From: Chloroflexota bacterium
GTDB taxonomy: Bacteria; Chloroflexota; Anaerolineae; Anaerolineales; Villigracilaceae
Direction: 5' to 3'
NCBI GenBank assembly: GCA_026390015.1
Contig: JAPLGS010000141.1
Location: forward strand, 99,071-163,070
Length of the DNA: 64,000 bases
A model generated the notes under the pieces. The model was not told the DNA's origin. It worked only from the letters and a program-made list of their open reading frames with translations, and made no database searches. Below, one piece after another: positions 40,249 through 49,916 of this stretch (within the stretch, counting starts at the first letter, position 1; every line of letters starts with the position of its first letter). The position numbers and the translations under genes were made by a program.

Positions 40249-43158
40249 CTAGTGAATTTTTATTTGTATCCGTTCCAAGGCACTGGCGAGATCATCTTCA
40301 AGGATCGGCTTTACCAGATAATCTATTGCGCCAAGTTCGTATCCTTTTTGCACATCTTCAATGATGCTGCAAATTATGACGGGAATATTATGTGTAATCG
40401 GGTCATTTTTTAAAATAGTCAAAATCTTCCAGCCGTCAGTTCCGGGCATCAAAATATCCAGGGTTACCGCAAAAGGCATAAAATGTTTAACGCGCTCCAA
40501 GGCCTTTGACGGGTCTGTGCATGGGATCACTTGATATCCGCGTGGTTTTAAATAACGCTCATAGAGTTCGATTACATTCGAATCACCATCGATCGAGAGG
40601 ATTATCTTGTTGGTGTTCGGCCGATGATCACTCCCGATTTCATTTCGGAAGAGTGGCAGTGTAAAAGAGAAGGTGCTTCCCTTTCCGATTTCACTCTCAA
40701 CCCAAATCCTTCCGCCATGCATGGTGATCAATTGCTGGCAAATGGAAAGCCCAAGCCCTGTCCCGCCTGTCTTTCGTGTGGGCGAGTCGTCAACTTGTGA
40801 GAATGCCTGGAAGAGTTTTTCCTGATCTTGTTTTGAAATGCCCGGGCCAGTATCTCTTACGCTGACTTTTACTTCGTTACGGCCGGTTGGACCGGCCCTG
40901 AGGCCGACTTCAACGGTGATATCGCCTTCGTCGGTAAATTTGGATGCGTTGGAAAGTAGGTTGATCATTACCTGACGAGCGCGAATCACATCGGCCCGCA
41001 CCGTTGGTAGATTCGGCTCAATAATATGTTTCATTTGTATCGGACGTCCCTTTACCAAACCGCTCATGGTGGAGAGCACACTGTTGACCACATCTGTCAT
41101 GTTCACTTCATCGAAAGTCAACTCCATTTTGCCAGCCTCGATCTTGGCGAGATCAAGGATGTCATTGATGAGCCCAAGCAGATGCTGGCCTGAAGTGTAG
41201 ATGGCGGTTAGGTCCTGTTGTTGTAATTCGGTCACAGGCCCGTCAATGCCTTTTATGATAACTCGCGAAAAACCGATAATGGAATTAAGCGGTGTGCGCA
41301 ATTCATGACTCATATTTGCGAGGAATTGACTTTTTAATCGGTCGATCTCGCGCATTTCCATCACAGCTTGTTGAGAGAGTTCAAAGGAACGGGCGTTATC
41401 AATTGCGACGGCCACTTGGTCCGCAAGCGTTTGAAGAACTACGATCTCATCATCTGTAAATGAATTTTTTGTTTTAGCTTGAACATCAAGGACGCCTATC
41501 ACCCTGCTTCCGATCCTCAATGGGATGGCGGCTTCTGCCTGTGTTTCAGGGAGTAGGGGGTTGTGTTTATGCAATGGCGCGCGCGAGACATTATTTACAA
41601 TCACGGCATAACCTTCAAGCGCCACCTTTCCTACAATAGAATCTAAATTTACTGGTAATGTGTGTTTGTTTTTTTTCATCTCCGCGCCGGCTTCGCCAGT
41701 TGCCTCGCGTAGGGCAACGTTAAAGCCGGTCTCTTCAACGATAAAAATAGCGGCATGATAAAACCCGAATTTTTCATTGACTAGATTTACAGTTCTTGTG
41801 AAAATTGTACTCAAATCAAGCGTAGATGTAACAAGGCGACCGATCTCAGCAGAAGCTGACAAATACGTATTCCGTCTTTGCAGTTCTTCCTCAACATTTT
41901 TGCGGTCGGTAATATCATGGTGAACCGATAGAAATCCGAGGATGTTTCGATTCTTATCCAGAATGGGGCTGTTCGTACCAGCGATGTGTACGAACCTTCC
42001 GTCTTTAGTTTTATTAACCCATTCATTGGTGGCCGGCTTCTTGGATAGCAGGGTGTTCCAAAAATACTTGTATTGTTCCCGCGCCACCAAGCCGGATTTG
42101 AGAATGCGTGGGTTTTGGCCGATAACATCAATTGGTTTGAAACCATATACTGTTTCAAATGCCGAGTTGGCAAATATAATATTGCCGTTGGTGTCTGTCA
42201 TAAAAACCGCGTCACCGGAGGTTTCGATACCCAGCTTAAACCTTGTTAAATCTTCTTCTGCGCGTAAGCGGCCAATAGCAGTTGAGATTGGCGCAAGTGA
42301 CGCCTCCAGCAGGGAAATTTGATTTTGATTAAGAGTTGCCTTTTTATCCATCATATCCACACCCAGGGTCGCAATCACTTCATTGTTATTGGTGATGGGG
42401 AAAATGGCTGTGTAGTTGATTCCCAGACGGCGGAATTCCTCGCGGAGGGTGGGCGGGTTGACGGGATTATTGGAAGAATCTTCTAAAATATAAGGCTTGC
42501 GGGTAGCGACCACGGTCTGGGTGGCCAGGTTTTCTTCAAGAGGAATTCTTAAACCTACTGCGCTCGCCGCATTTACAATTTTGGAATGATCGGCAACCAC
42601 GGTAAAACCTTGCTTATCTTCATCGAGTAATGCGATTGCACCGCGCGCAACTGGGAAGCCCTCTACAATTTCACGGATGACGACTCGCAGTGCCTCTTCC
42701 ATGGTCGTTGAAATGGTCAAGGTGTTGACGACACGGTTAATTAAAGCCAGTTCATTGGCGCGTTCTTTTGATTCCTGGAATAAGCGCGCATTTTCAAGCG
42801 CGAGTGAAAGTTGATCAGTAACCTGTTTTATAAGCAATTCTTCATCAGAGGTCCATTCGCGAGTCTGTCTATCATCCATAACGCGTAAAGTTGACCAGTC
42901 CTGGTCGCCGGTTTGGATATCGACAGAATAGGATGAGGCATTGGTCAGTACGTTTTTCTGTGGCACGCTGCGAGCTTGACGAACCGGCTCAGGTGAAGCG
43001 ACCTGCTCGAGGTTTTGCCGAGCAGGCGCAGTGCTGGTCTGAAGCGCCGTATCTTTATCAAATTTTGGCACGCCCTTCGACCCGGATACAATTCCTTCAG
43101 GCTGGATATCCTTAAAGAATTTGTCAAGCCGTTTGTTTATTTTTGGTTTCTTTGGCAT
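40249..43158 (-). CDS. GAF-PAS-GAF hybrid histidine kinase
   Basis: A 969-residue kinase, cytoplasmic, no membrane helix. Residues 1-75 are a low-complexity linker. Residues 76-130 are the tail of a GAF-like module (REWTSDEELLIKQV...LALENARLFQES) nearly identical in pattern to the receptor proteins of this cluster. Then GAF (135-300), PAS (305-425), GAF (440-595), HisKA (NMSHELRTPLNS, His618), HATPase (INLLSNASKF, DTGPGIS, GGTGLGLSICQQL) and a C-terminal receiver (Asp857/Asp859, phospho-acceptor Asp901, Lys950). It is the only kinase in the 26-kb minus-strand run. Its start lies 35 bases inside the parA gene, so the two are coupled. Confidence 0.92.
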   Translation of the reverse strand: MPKKPKINKRLDKFFKDIQPEGIVSGSKGVPKFDKDTALQTSTAPARQNLEQVASPEPVRQARSVPQKNVLTNASSYSVDIQTGDQDWSTLRVMDDRQTREWTSDEELLIKQVTDQLSLALENARLFQESKERANELALINRVVNTLTISTTMEEALRVVIREIVEGFPVARGAIALLDEDKQGFTVVADHSKIVNAASAVGLRIPLEENLATQTVVATRKPYILEDSSNNPVNPPTLREEFRRLGINYTAIFPITNNNEVIATLGVDMMDKKATLNQNQISLLEASLAPISTAIGRLRAEEDLTRFKLGIETSGDAVFMTDTNGNIIFANSAFETVYGFKPIDVIGQNPRILKSGLVAREQYKYFWNTLLSKKPATNEWVNKTKDGRFVHIAGTNSPILDKNRNILGFLSVHHDITDRKNVEEELQRRNTYLSASAEIGRLVTSTLDLSTIFTRTVNLVNEKFGFYHAAIFIVEETGFNVALREATGEAGAEMKKNKHTLPVNLDSIVGKVALEGYAVIVNNVSRAPLHKHNPLLPETQAEAAIPLRIGSRVIGVLDVQAKTKNSFTDDEIVVLQTLADQVAVAIDNARSFELSQQAVMEMREIDRLKSQFLANMSHELRTPLNSIIGFSRVIIKGIDGPVTELQQQDLTAIYTSGQHLLGLINDILDLAKIEAGKMELTFDEVNMTDVVNSVLSTMSGLVKGRPIQMKHIIEPNLPTVRADVIRARQVMINLLSNASKFTDEGDITVEVGLRAGPTGRNEVKVSVRDTGPGISKQDQEKLFQAFSQVDDSPTRKTGGTGLGLSICQQLITMHGGRIWVESEIGKGSTFSFTLPLFRNEIGSDHRPNTNKIILSIDGDSNVIELYERYLKPRGYQVIPCTDPSKALERVKHFMPFAVTLDILMPGTDGWKILTILKNDPITHNIPVIICSIIEDVQKGYELGAIDYLVKPILEDDLASALERIQIKIH

Positions 43159-43909
43159 ATTCCATTAACTCCTGGGCGAGGACACGATATTGCGTGGAGC
43201 TACGCGCGTTTGGTTTATACAATGTAATGGGCATTCCGGCGATGGGGCTTTCGCGTAATTTTGTATCTACTTCTATGATGGTATTAAAAACACCTTGGCC
43301 GAAAGTAGTGCGGAGCTGCTCGCTGATATTACGATGTGTGCGATTCCTTTTATCTAACATCGTGACCAGGATACGATACGCCAGGGCAGGATTGTCTTCT
43401 TCTCGGATTTTGCGAATGAGAGTCATCATATTACGCAGGGCGTACGCGGAAAAATATTCCGCCTGGGTTGGGATAAGCAGCAGGTCGGCTGCGGTAAGCG
43501 CATTTTTTGTAATGGCGCCAAGTACGGGCGGGCAATCAAAGATGATGTAATCGTATGTCAAGTTCGCGTTTGCGATGGCTTGACGCAGAATAGTGGTGTG
43601 ATTCGTTCGCATCGGAAGAAATTGTTCAGATGCTTCAATGCGCGAACTTGATGGGATGAGATCGAGATGTGCCACGTCAGTTTTTCGGCAGGTGCTTTGT
43701 ATTGAAGCATTATCAAGCAAAACATCACAAGATGTTAACCTGCTTTCACCAGGTTCGAAGCCGAGTGATAAGGTTAAGTTGGCTTGCGCATCCAGATCAA
43801 TCAGTAAGACACTCAGCCCATGGTCTACCAGGGCCGCGCCGAGGGATATTGTGGTGGTGGTTTTTGCCACACCGCCTTTTTCGTTTGATACAGCAATAGT
43901 TATTGGCAT
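43124..43909 (-). CDS. ParA/Soj-family partitioning ATPase
   Basis: A 261-residue Walker-type ATPase. Seen: deviant Walker A NEKGGVAKTTTTISLGAAL with the signature Lys11 and Lys16, LLIDLDAQANLTLSLGFE, FDCPPVLGAITKNAL, and a C-terminal half with LVTMLDKRNRTHRNISEQL. These are ParA/Soj features, not MinD: the C-terminal membrane helix is lacking. No parB or parS gene is adjacent, so it is unlikely to segregate the chromosome; orphan ParAs can position protein clusters such as cytoplasmic chemoreceptors (PpfA) or carboxysomes (McdA). The ATG at 43909 has AGGA upstream; a longer frame to 43966 overlaps the receptor gene. The 3' end overlaps the hybrid kinase start by 35 bases. Confidence 0.88.
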   Translation of the reverse strand: MPITIAVSNEKGGVAKTTTTISLGAALVDHGLSVLLIDLDAQANLTLSLGFEPGESRLTSCDVLLDNASIQSTCRKTDVAHLDLIPSSSRIEASEQFLPMRTNHTTILRQAIANANLTYDYIIFDCPPVLGAITKNALTAADLLLIPTQAEYFSAYALRNMMTLIRKIREEDNPALAYRILVTMLDKRNRTHRNISEQLRTTFGQGVFNTIIEVDTKLRESPIAGMPITLYKPNARSSTQYRVLAQELMEYAKETKNKQTA

Positions 43910-43919
43910 GATTATCCTG

Positions 43920-46900
43920 TTACTTATTTGGTTGAGGTTTGCTTTTTTTTTGCGGAGTGATCTCAATTCGCGTGGCGCCCAGAACGCGTTGTAATTCAGC
44001 CATTGCAGTTTGCATCATTTCCTGTGGATCATTCGTGCTGCGGATCTTGTTGGTTATATCAGAAACGATGCGTTCCCGTGTGGCGCGTGAGGTTGTTTCC
44101 TCGAACAGACGGGCATTTTCAGCGGATAACGCAACACGCTCGGCTACGGCTTTGATCAGATCCATCTGGTCTCTGCTTACCCGTTCAGCTTTTGGAACCT
44201 GCACAGATAATGTGCCGATCGTCTCACCGCGTAAGATGACCGGGACAGATATTTCCTGCCGCTGGTCATTATCAGGCACATTTTGATTTTTTTCAATTTC
44301 AATTTGATCCTTTGATTCAGTCTCATTTATTTGCTGACGAAATACTTCACTTTTATACATGTTCCTGTTTTGAAATTTGATCATGATTTCCGACCCAGGC
44401 ATGGCTCTTTCTAATTCCTCCACCGCCGTCTGCAAAATATCTCTCATATGGATGGATGCGCCAATCTTCCCTGTAACTTCACTGATCGTCTGTTCTTTGA
44501 TCGCCTGACGCTGAGATTCTTGGATCAGGCGGGCATTTTCAAGCGCAAGCGAGAGACGCTCTGAGATCGCTTCAACAAGATTGATCTCGTCACTCGTCCA
44601 TTGGCGGTCAATGTTTGGAGCTTTAATATTCATAACGCCGATAACTTGTCCGCGTAATTTTATTGGAACATTGATGGACGGTTCCTGCGTGCCCCGATTT
44701 GAATTGATGGCTAACATTGTCCCGTGATTCATTGCTTGCATGATCTCGTCCGTTTCCACAGGTGTTGTCAAATTTCTGCCGCCGATCATGTTTTGATGAT
44801 ATCCGATCAGTTCCTCCTCGCGAGTGAATGTAAGCCAACCTTCGTGAACATTTTGTTGATAAAGCGCCTGCGCTTCATTGAGTGCTTGCTGCGTTTGAGA
44901 GAACAAGCGCGCATTTTCGAGCGCAATGGAAATTTGGTCAGCCAAAATACTGAGCGTGTTCGCATCGTTTTGAGTAAAGGCGCCGGGCTGATCACTTTGA
45001 ACATCGAGCACGCCCACGATCTGTTCGCGTAATTTGAGGGGCAATGCCATTTCAGAGCGGGTGGTTGGCAGATCGGGATTATTGAAATAAGCAGGATCCA
45101 ATCCAACATCAAGGGCGATGCGCGGGATGCCATATTTTGCGACAAAGCCCACAATTCCGCTTGTACCGACTTCAAGCCTGTGTCTGCGTGCCAGCATTAT
45201 TTTTCCGCCTTTGCTGTTTGCGGCTTGTAGCACCGCAAATTGTTTTGTTTCGTTGATCAGGAAAATTCCGGAGTGATAATAGCCGAAACGTTCGCTCACG
45301 AGACGGGTGATCAATGGAAAAAGGATTTCAAGCCTTTGTTCACTGGCTATGATTCTTGATATCTCTCCGATCGCTTGGAGTTTATTGGCTCGAATTTCGC
45401 TTTGCTCACGCGAAAGCTCAAGGTCAGTTGTGCGTTCTAAAACGCGTGATTCCAGGCTATTTACGGTTTGATTTAACTCTTCCGCCATGCGATTAAAGGA
45501 ATCTGAAAGAGCGCCGATCTCATCTTCTGTTATTGCTGTTGCACGGGCGGTGAGCTCTCCCGCTGTTATTTTTTCGGCAACTTTGGCAAGCGAAATAAGA
45601 GGTGATGTCAGAAATTGTGATGCTAAAAAGCCGGTCCCAATACTAAAAATTATCAATCCCATAGAGATCAAAATATTCGTTCTATTTTGCTCTGATATCG
45701 GTTCTAAATACACACTCGTAGATTGGCGGATTATTGCGACCCAGGGTTGTGTCTTCAGCAACGCTCCGGTGTTGATGGTGTTAGTTGCAAGAGTATCTGA
45801 ATAAGCTTCAAAAAAAGATTGCTGTTGTAAATTGTTGATGCCTGCAACAAGCTCATCATTTATTCCTTTCAGTGCATCTTCTCTCGCGCCAGAAAGCAGA
45901 CTGCCTTCCAATTGCAAATTATTTAATTCCAAATTATTGAAATTATTGAATGATTTTAATAATTCATCCCGGCTGCCGGTATCGCCGACCCGCAAAAAGG
46001 TTCTTGAGTCTGCCAGTAAAATAACGACATCCGAGTTTCCGGTATCAATGGATCGAATTATGGATTGTAAAACGATCGCGTAATATTCCACTCGCAAGAC
46101 CCCAAGGGTAGTGCCGCTTTCTCCTTTAATTGGCGAACTGAAGTATATAAACGCCTCGTGGTCATGAAAAACTACATTCGAGGCGAAAGGTAACCCTGTC
46201 TCAAGTACCTGTTTAAAATAAGTTTGTTCCCTTTCGTTTTGACCATTGTGATCCTCGAAAGTGTCGAGGATGTTTACTCCGTTTTCATTTAACACCGCAA
46301 TGGAATGAATGAATATTGGGTCTTTGCGTAGCAGGGAGAGCAGCACAAGGCGGGCATTTTTTTCTTCGATACTATTGGCACGTAATTGTGTTGACAGGCC
46401 TAAAAAGGAAACCAAAGGAAGCTGTTTTGAATCTGCGCGGATGGCATCCAGATGCGTGGTCATAAAACCGTCAATATTACCAGCGACGATTTTTGCGATC
46501 GTGAGTAATTGGGCTTTGTTTTGGATCTGAAGGCTTTGGGACGAGGATCTGGAATTGAACAATCCAAGCGCAGCCACAGGGATAATGGTGACAAAGAAAA
46601 ATGCAATGATGATCTTTGTTCTAAGTATATATGAGTTGAAGCGTCGTAAAATGAAGGCGGTATAGATGACCGATATAACAAGAACGATCAAATTTGTTGC
46701 AGTGGGATTGGTAGGCAAGCCAGTATCTGGCAGGAACATATCTGTGAGCGTAATAAGAATGGCAATGATAAAAATACCGATTATTACGCGTGTGTTCCGC
46801 GCGGGCGGAAGCGTTGCAGATGAGATCCCGCCCACAACGATGGCGATCACGATCCCGAGAGCAAGGCTTTGTCCATGGACTATAAATGGAATCGTAAGCG

Positions 46901-47168
46901 CTATCACAAATATCGTTCCAATTAAGATTGAGATTCCCAACGTTGAGCGGGCACGACTGCTCAGGTAGACGCTTATAAATGCCATAATCGCAATTGTGCC
47001 CGTGATGCCTAACCCAATTAAACCTCTTATGCCATTATCGGTATACCCGATATAGCCGGTGATCACAGCCAATGCTGCGAATAAGAATCCTGTGATCATA
47101 CTGATCGTCAGTATATTTTTACGACGGAATTCTTCCTGTTTTATGGCTTGATCGGACAGGTTAATCAT
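43920..47168 (-). CDS. Kinase-less receptor: membrane domain, Cache, HAMP, three GAF modules
   Basis: A 1082-residue membrane receptor with no output enzyme. About residues 20-190 hold six helices; a further helix near 195-212 leads to a dCache-like extracellular domain (215-505, NIDGFMTTHLDAIR) and a last helix (508-528). Then HAMP (EKITAGELTARATAITEDEIGALSDSF), coiled coil, a complete GAF with FGYYHSGIFLINE...YFNNPDLPTTRSEMALPL, a half-GAF (WLTFTREEELIGY ... PIKLRGQVIGVMNIK), and a further GAF starting with ILQTAVEELERAM that here is completed (SVPVILRGETIGTLSVQV), before a final repeated stub (ITNKIRSTNDPQEMMQTAM). It is the longest member with an intact third GAF. Next to parA, 10 bases away. 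Confidence 0.85.
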   Translation of the reverse strand: MINLSDQAIKQEEFRRKNILTISMITGFLFAALAVITGYIGYTDNGIRGLIGLGITGTIAIMAFISVYLSSRARSTLGISILIGTIFVIALTIPFIVHGQSLALGIVIAIVVGGISSATLPPARNTRVIIGIFIIAILITLTDMFLPDTGLPTNPTATNLIVLVISVIYTAFILRRFNSYILRTKIIIAFFFVTIIPVAALGLFNSRSSSQSLQIQNKAQLLTIAKIVAGNIDGFMTTHLDAIRADSKQLPLVSFLGLSTQLRANSIEEKNARLVLLSLLRKDPIFIHSIAVLNENGVNILDTFEDHNGQNEREQTYFKQVLETGLPFASNVVFHDHEAFIYFSSPIKGESGTTLGVLRVEYYAIVLQSIIRSIDTGNSDVVILLADSRTFLRVGDTGSRDELLKSFNNFNNLELNNLQLEGSLLSGAREDALKGINDELVAGINNLQQQSFFEAYSDTLATNTINTGALLKTQPWVAIIRQSTSVYLEPISEQNRTNILISMGLIIFSIGTGFLASQFLTSPLISLAKVAEKITAGELTARATAITEDEIGALSDSFNRMAEELNQTVNSLESRVLERTTDLELSREQSEIRANKLQAIGEISRIIASEQRLEILFPLITRLVSERFGYYHSGIFLINETKQFAVLQAANSKGGKIMLARRHRLEVGTSGIVGFVAKYGIPRIALDVGLDPAYFNNPDLPTTRSEMALPLKLREQIVGVLDVQSDQPGAFTQNDANTLSILADQISIALENARLFSQTQQALNEAQALYQQNVHEGWLTFTREEELIGYHQNMIGGRNLTTPVETDEIMQAMNHGTMLAINSNRGTQEPSINVPIKLRGQVIGVMNIKAPNIDRQWTSDEINLVEAISERLSLALENARLIQESQRQAIKEQTISEVTGKIGASIHMRDILQTAVEELERAMPGSEIMIKFQNRNMYKSEVFRQQINETESKDQIEIEKNQNVPDNDQRQEISVPVILRGETIGTLSVQVPKAERVSRDQMDLIKAVAERVALSAENARLFEETTSRATRERIVSDITNKIRSTNDPQEMMQTAMAELQRVLGATRIEITPQKKSKPQPNK

Positions 47169-47197
47169 AATAATTCTCTTATCATTTATTGAGGTAT

Positions 47198-48169
47198 CTA
47201 AGGTAGATAGGATGGATCAAGCAGGGTTTGCGTATCTATTTGCTGCGCTAAAGCTCCAATAGAAATCAAGTAATCTGTTGTAATATTTGTTATAGTGTAT
47301 ATGGAAATTGCTTCCTGTAAATTGAATAACTTCTTATTATCGTTGAGGTTAAGAATTTTTAAATTATTATCCGGTTGCACCTCTTCGATGTTTAAGTGCA
47401 GATATTTGGCGGCAATTGCGCGCGTTTCTTCCTGGTTTTTCAGACGGTAATCGACTGCCTCAAACCACGCATTTAGGAATGCCCGAACATCTTCAGGCCT
47501 TTTTTTCACAACCAGGGCATCGAAAACAATCAGGTCTGGAAACAGATAAAGTTGTTCTTGTGGGTAAATAATCTTGTAGCCACTCGAAAGCGCTTCAGAC
47601 GAGTAGGGCTCCCAGGTAGAGGCCGCTTGAACCTGGCCACTTTCAAGCGCTGCCAACGCATCTTCAGGGTTTATAGCGACAATAGTAACATCCTCAATGC
47701 CCATGTTCACACTCTGTAACATTTTGACAACAGTCAGCTCATATTGCGAGCCGATCTGCAGACCGATTGTTTTTCCTTTTAGATCTTGAATGGAATTAAT
47801 ATCAGAACCAACAAGAACAGCGTCGTTGCCTCCATTGTCGTAGACCGCTACTACTTTCATTGGGGCGGTACGGTTAATGTTAATAGTGTCTCCAACTGCG
47901 ATCAATGCGCCGTCAATTTGCCCTGCTGCCAGGTCCGGATATGTTTTAGAAAAAATGTCGTAATAAACTGGTTCCACTTCCACTCCGTATTTTTCAAACA
48001 GCCCTTTCTCTTTTGCAACAAGCAGCGTATAGTCGCCCCACCATTGTGCGTATTCAATGCGCAATGGTGCTTTTGTGGGCTTGTCTGTTTGCAATGCCGT
48101 ACAGCCAGCGAGGGAAATGAGGATGGCGATCAGAAGCACTACTTTCAATAGGCTGTTTTTATACATCAT
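47198..48169 (-). CDS. Orphan NMT1/THI5-like substrate-binding lipoprotein
   Basis: A 323-residue lipoprotein of the SsuA/TauA/NMT1 group of periplasmic binding proteins. Seen: lipobox LISLAGC (Cys23), then IEYAQWWGDYTLLVAKEKGLFEKYGVEVE at the first lobe, AAGQIDGALIAVGDTI, LKGKTIGLQIGSQYE, ALESGQVQAASTWEPYSSEAL and ALVVKKRPEDVRAFLNAW, all family-typical. Ligands in this group include sulfonates, nitrate, taurine and thiamine precursors; which one is not readable. No permease or ATPase gene lies nearby. It is inserted between two kinase-less receptor genes, so it may deliver its ligand to a receptor rather than to a transporter. Confidence 0.85.
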   Translation of the reverse strand: MMYKNSLLKVVLLIAILISLAGCTALQTDKPTKAPLRIEYAQWWGDYTLLVAKEKGLFEKYGVEVEPVYYDIFSKTYPDLAAGQIDGALIAVGDTININRTAPMKVVAVYDNGGNDAVLVGSDINSIQDLKGKTIGLQIGSQYELTVVKMLQSVNMGIEDVTIVAINPEDALAALESGQVQAASTWEPYSSEALSSGYKIIYPQEQLYLFPDLIVFDALVVKKRPEDVRAFLNAWFEAVDYRLKNQEETRAIAAKYLHLNIEEVQPDNNLKILNLNDNKKLFNLQEAISIYTITNITTDYLISIGALAQQIDTQTLLDPSYLP

Positions 48170-48180
48170 GGATTCCTGAA

Positions 48181-49899
48181 TTATTCCGCCATGTCCAGTT
48201 CGATCGATACTGGCTTGATCTGTACAATCACTTCGGAACCGCCAAGCGCACGGCTGAGTTCCTGCGCGGCTGTTTGTAAAATAGTCTCAAAGCGCGTGGA
48301 TGCGGTGATCTTCGATGAGATATCAGTTGTGACACGCTCAATATCCGCACGATGTTGTGTGGATTGGAGGAGCACGGCAGTTTCAATGGCGAGTGAAAGT
48401 CGTTCAGCAACGGCTTCAGCGATATCTGATTCGTCGCTCGAAAATTTCCTGTTTTTGCGCGTACGAAGGTTCATCACGCCAATGACCTGTCCGCGCAAAC
48501 GAATGGGAATTCTGAATTTTGATGAAGTATCTTTCTCGTTTGACATAATCGAGCTGTTTTTTATGACAACTTCTTGAATATCTTTATCCTCTAAAAGCAC
48601 AACCGTTGAACCTGATGATTGAAAACCCTGCCCGAGTGATTTTGGGCGCATGACCTTCCATGATTCGCGAGTTAATTTGTTAAATGTATTTTGCGATTCA
48701 GCCAGTGATTTTCGTGCTTCTTCAAACAAGCGTGTATTGTTGATGGTAATGGCCACCTGGTCAGCCAGAGTACTCAACACTTCGACATCATCCAGGTCAA
48801 ATGCATTCGCTTCTGCGCTCTGTACGTCAAGCGCACCAATGACCTGCCCGGAATATTGTAGTGGCAGCGCGATTTCGGAGCGAGTATTCGGAAGGTCGGG
48901 GTTGTCAAAGTAAGCAGCATCAGATCCAACATCGAGTGCGACCCGTGCGCGTCCTGTAGCAGTAACGAAACCGACAATTCCGGTCTGTCCAATCTGTAGT
49001 TTGTGTCCGCGTTCCAACATTTTCCTTCCGCCTTCACTGTTGGAAGCGCGGAAAACCGCGAATTCGTGAGCCTCATCCAACAGGAAAATTCCCGCATGGT
49101 AGGTATTAAATTTTTCGCTGATCACGTGTGTGATACGCGGTAGAAGGATATCCAGTTCCTGAATGGATGAGATCGCTTTTACCACCTGCGAGACAGCTTC
49201 GAATTGCCGCGCACGTTTTAAATTGAAGCGATTGGCGGTGTCCAATTCGGCGGTGCGCAGGTTTACTCGTTCTTCAAGAGATTGCCGTAATTGATTTAAT
49301 TCACGATTTTCCTCTGTCTGTAATTTTTCATGCTGCTGCAATTTATTGATGGTTTCTCTCAGGCGGTTGATCAATGCCTGAATGATCGCTGAACATCCAA
49401 TCAGGAGGACGACGATGATGATCGCATCGTCAACCCCGACCTGGGTAATGGCTCTGCCTGTCATTAGATCCATCAACGCTATCAAAAAAGCGGTCAAGAC
49501 GGTAACTGGTGCTATCGTCCAAATTGAACGTTTGCCGAGTAATAATGCCGCTAGAACGAGTACGAGCGGAAGGCCGACAATCGAGATATCACGGAGGCCA
49601 TTTGTACTGATGGCGATGATCGCAATTGCCGCAAGAAGTGCCAGCGGTACGATCAATTTTGCCATGCCGACTCTGCCGCGATTGGCAAGATACAAGGAAA
49701 TGATTTCCAAAATCAGGGTAACGCTTAATGCGATCAAAGCTGGTATGTTGCGTGATTCCTCACCAAAGAGGCCGATCACCAATGGCAGCAGGGAAGTGTT
49801 GATGACCACAACAAAAACAAGAATATTCCTCGTCATTTTAATAAATGACGGATTGTTGTCTTCTTCATCTCTAAAATAATTCATGAACTTGGAAAACAT
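48181..49899 (-). CDS. Kinase-less receptor: six-helix membrane domain plus GAF modules
   Basis: A 572-residue protein. About residues 25-190 hold six membrane helices with little extracellular sequence; 190-250 is a coiled coil (LEERVNLRTAELDTANR); 255-395 a full GAF (YHAGIFLLDEAHEFAVF, GIVGFVTATGRARVALDVG, YFDNPDLPNTRSEIALPL); 415-515 a half-GAF starting at a Trp (RESWKVM) and carrying RIPIRLRGQVIGVMNL and AVAERLSLAIE; the final 50 residues (ISSKITASTRFETILQTAAQEL) are a GAF start that stops. No kinase, cyclase, phosphatase or DNA-binding domain follows. It abuts the substrate-binding lipoprotein gene (11 bases). Confidence 0.83.
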   Translation of the reverse strand: MFSKFMNYFRDEEDNNPSFIKMTRNILVFVVVINTSLLPLVIGLFGEESRNIPALIALSVTLILEIISLYLANRGRVGMAKLIVPLALLAAIAIIAISTNGLRDISIVGLPLVLVLAALLLGKRSIWTIAPVTVLTAFLIALMDLMTGRAITQVGVDDAIIIVVLLIGCSAIIQALINRLRETINKLQQHEKLQTEENRELNQLRQSLEERVNLRTAELDTANRFNLKRARQFEAVSQVVKAISSIQELDILLPRITHVISEKFNTYHAGIFLLDEAHEFAVFRASNSEGGRKMLERGHKLQIGQTGIVGFVTATGRARVALDVGSDAAYFDNPDLPNTRSEIALPLQYSGQVIGALDVQSAEANAFDLDDVEVLSTLADQVAITINNTRLFEEARKSLAESQNTFNKLTRESWKVMRPKSLGQGFQSSGSTVVLLEDKDIQEVVIKNSSIMSNEKDTSSKFRIPIRLRGQVIGVMNLRTRKNRKFSSDESDIAEAVAERLSLAIETAVLLQSTQHRADIERVTTDISSKITASTRFETILQTAAQELSRALGGSEVIVQIKPVSIELDMAE

Positions 49900-49916
49900 T
49901 GCGTATCTCCGGGTGT

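Noticed and set aside
40249-43158. Idea that the threonine-synthase receiver is a separate gene with its own start
   Set aside because: The frame is continuous from the PLP enzyme through the receiver (40236 to 38581) with no stop or ribosome-binding site at the junction.
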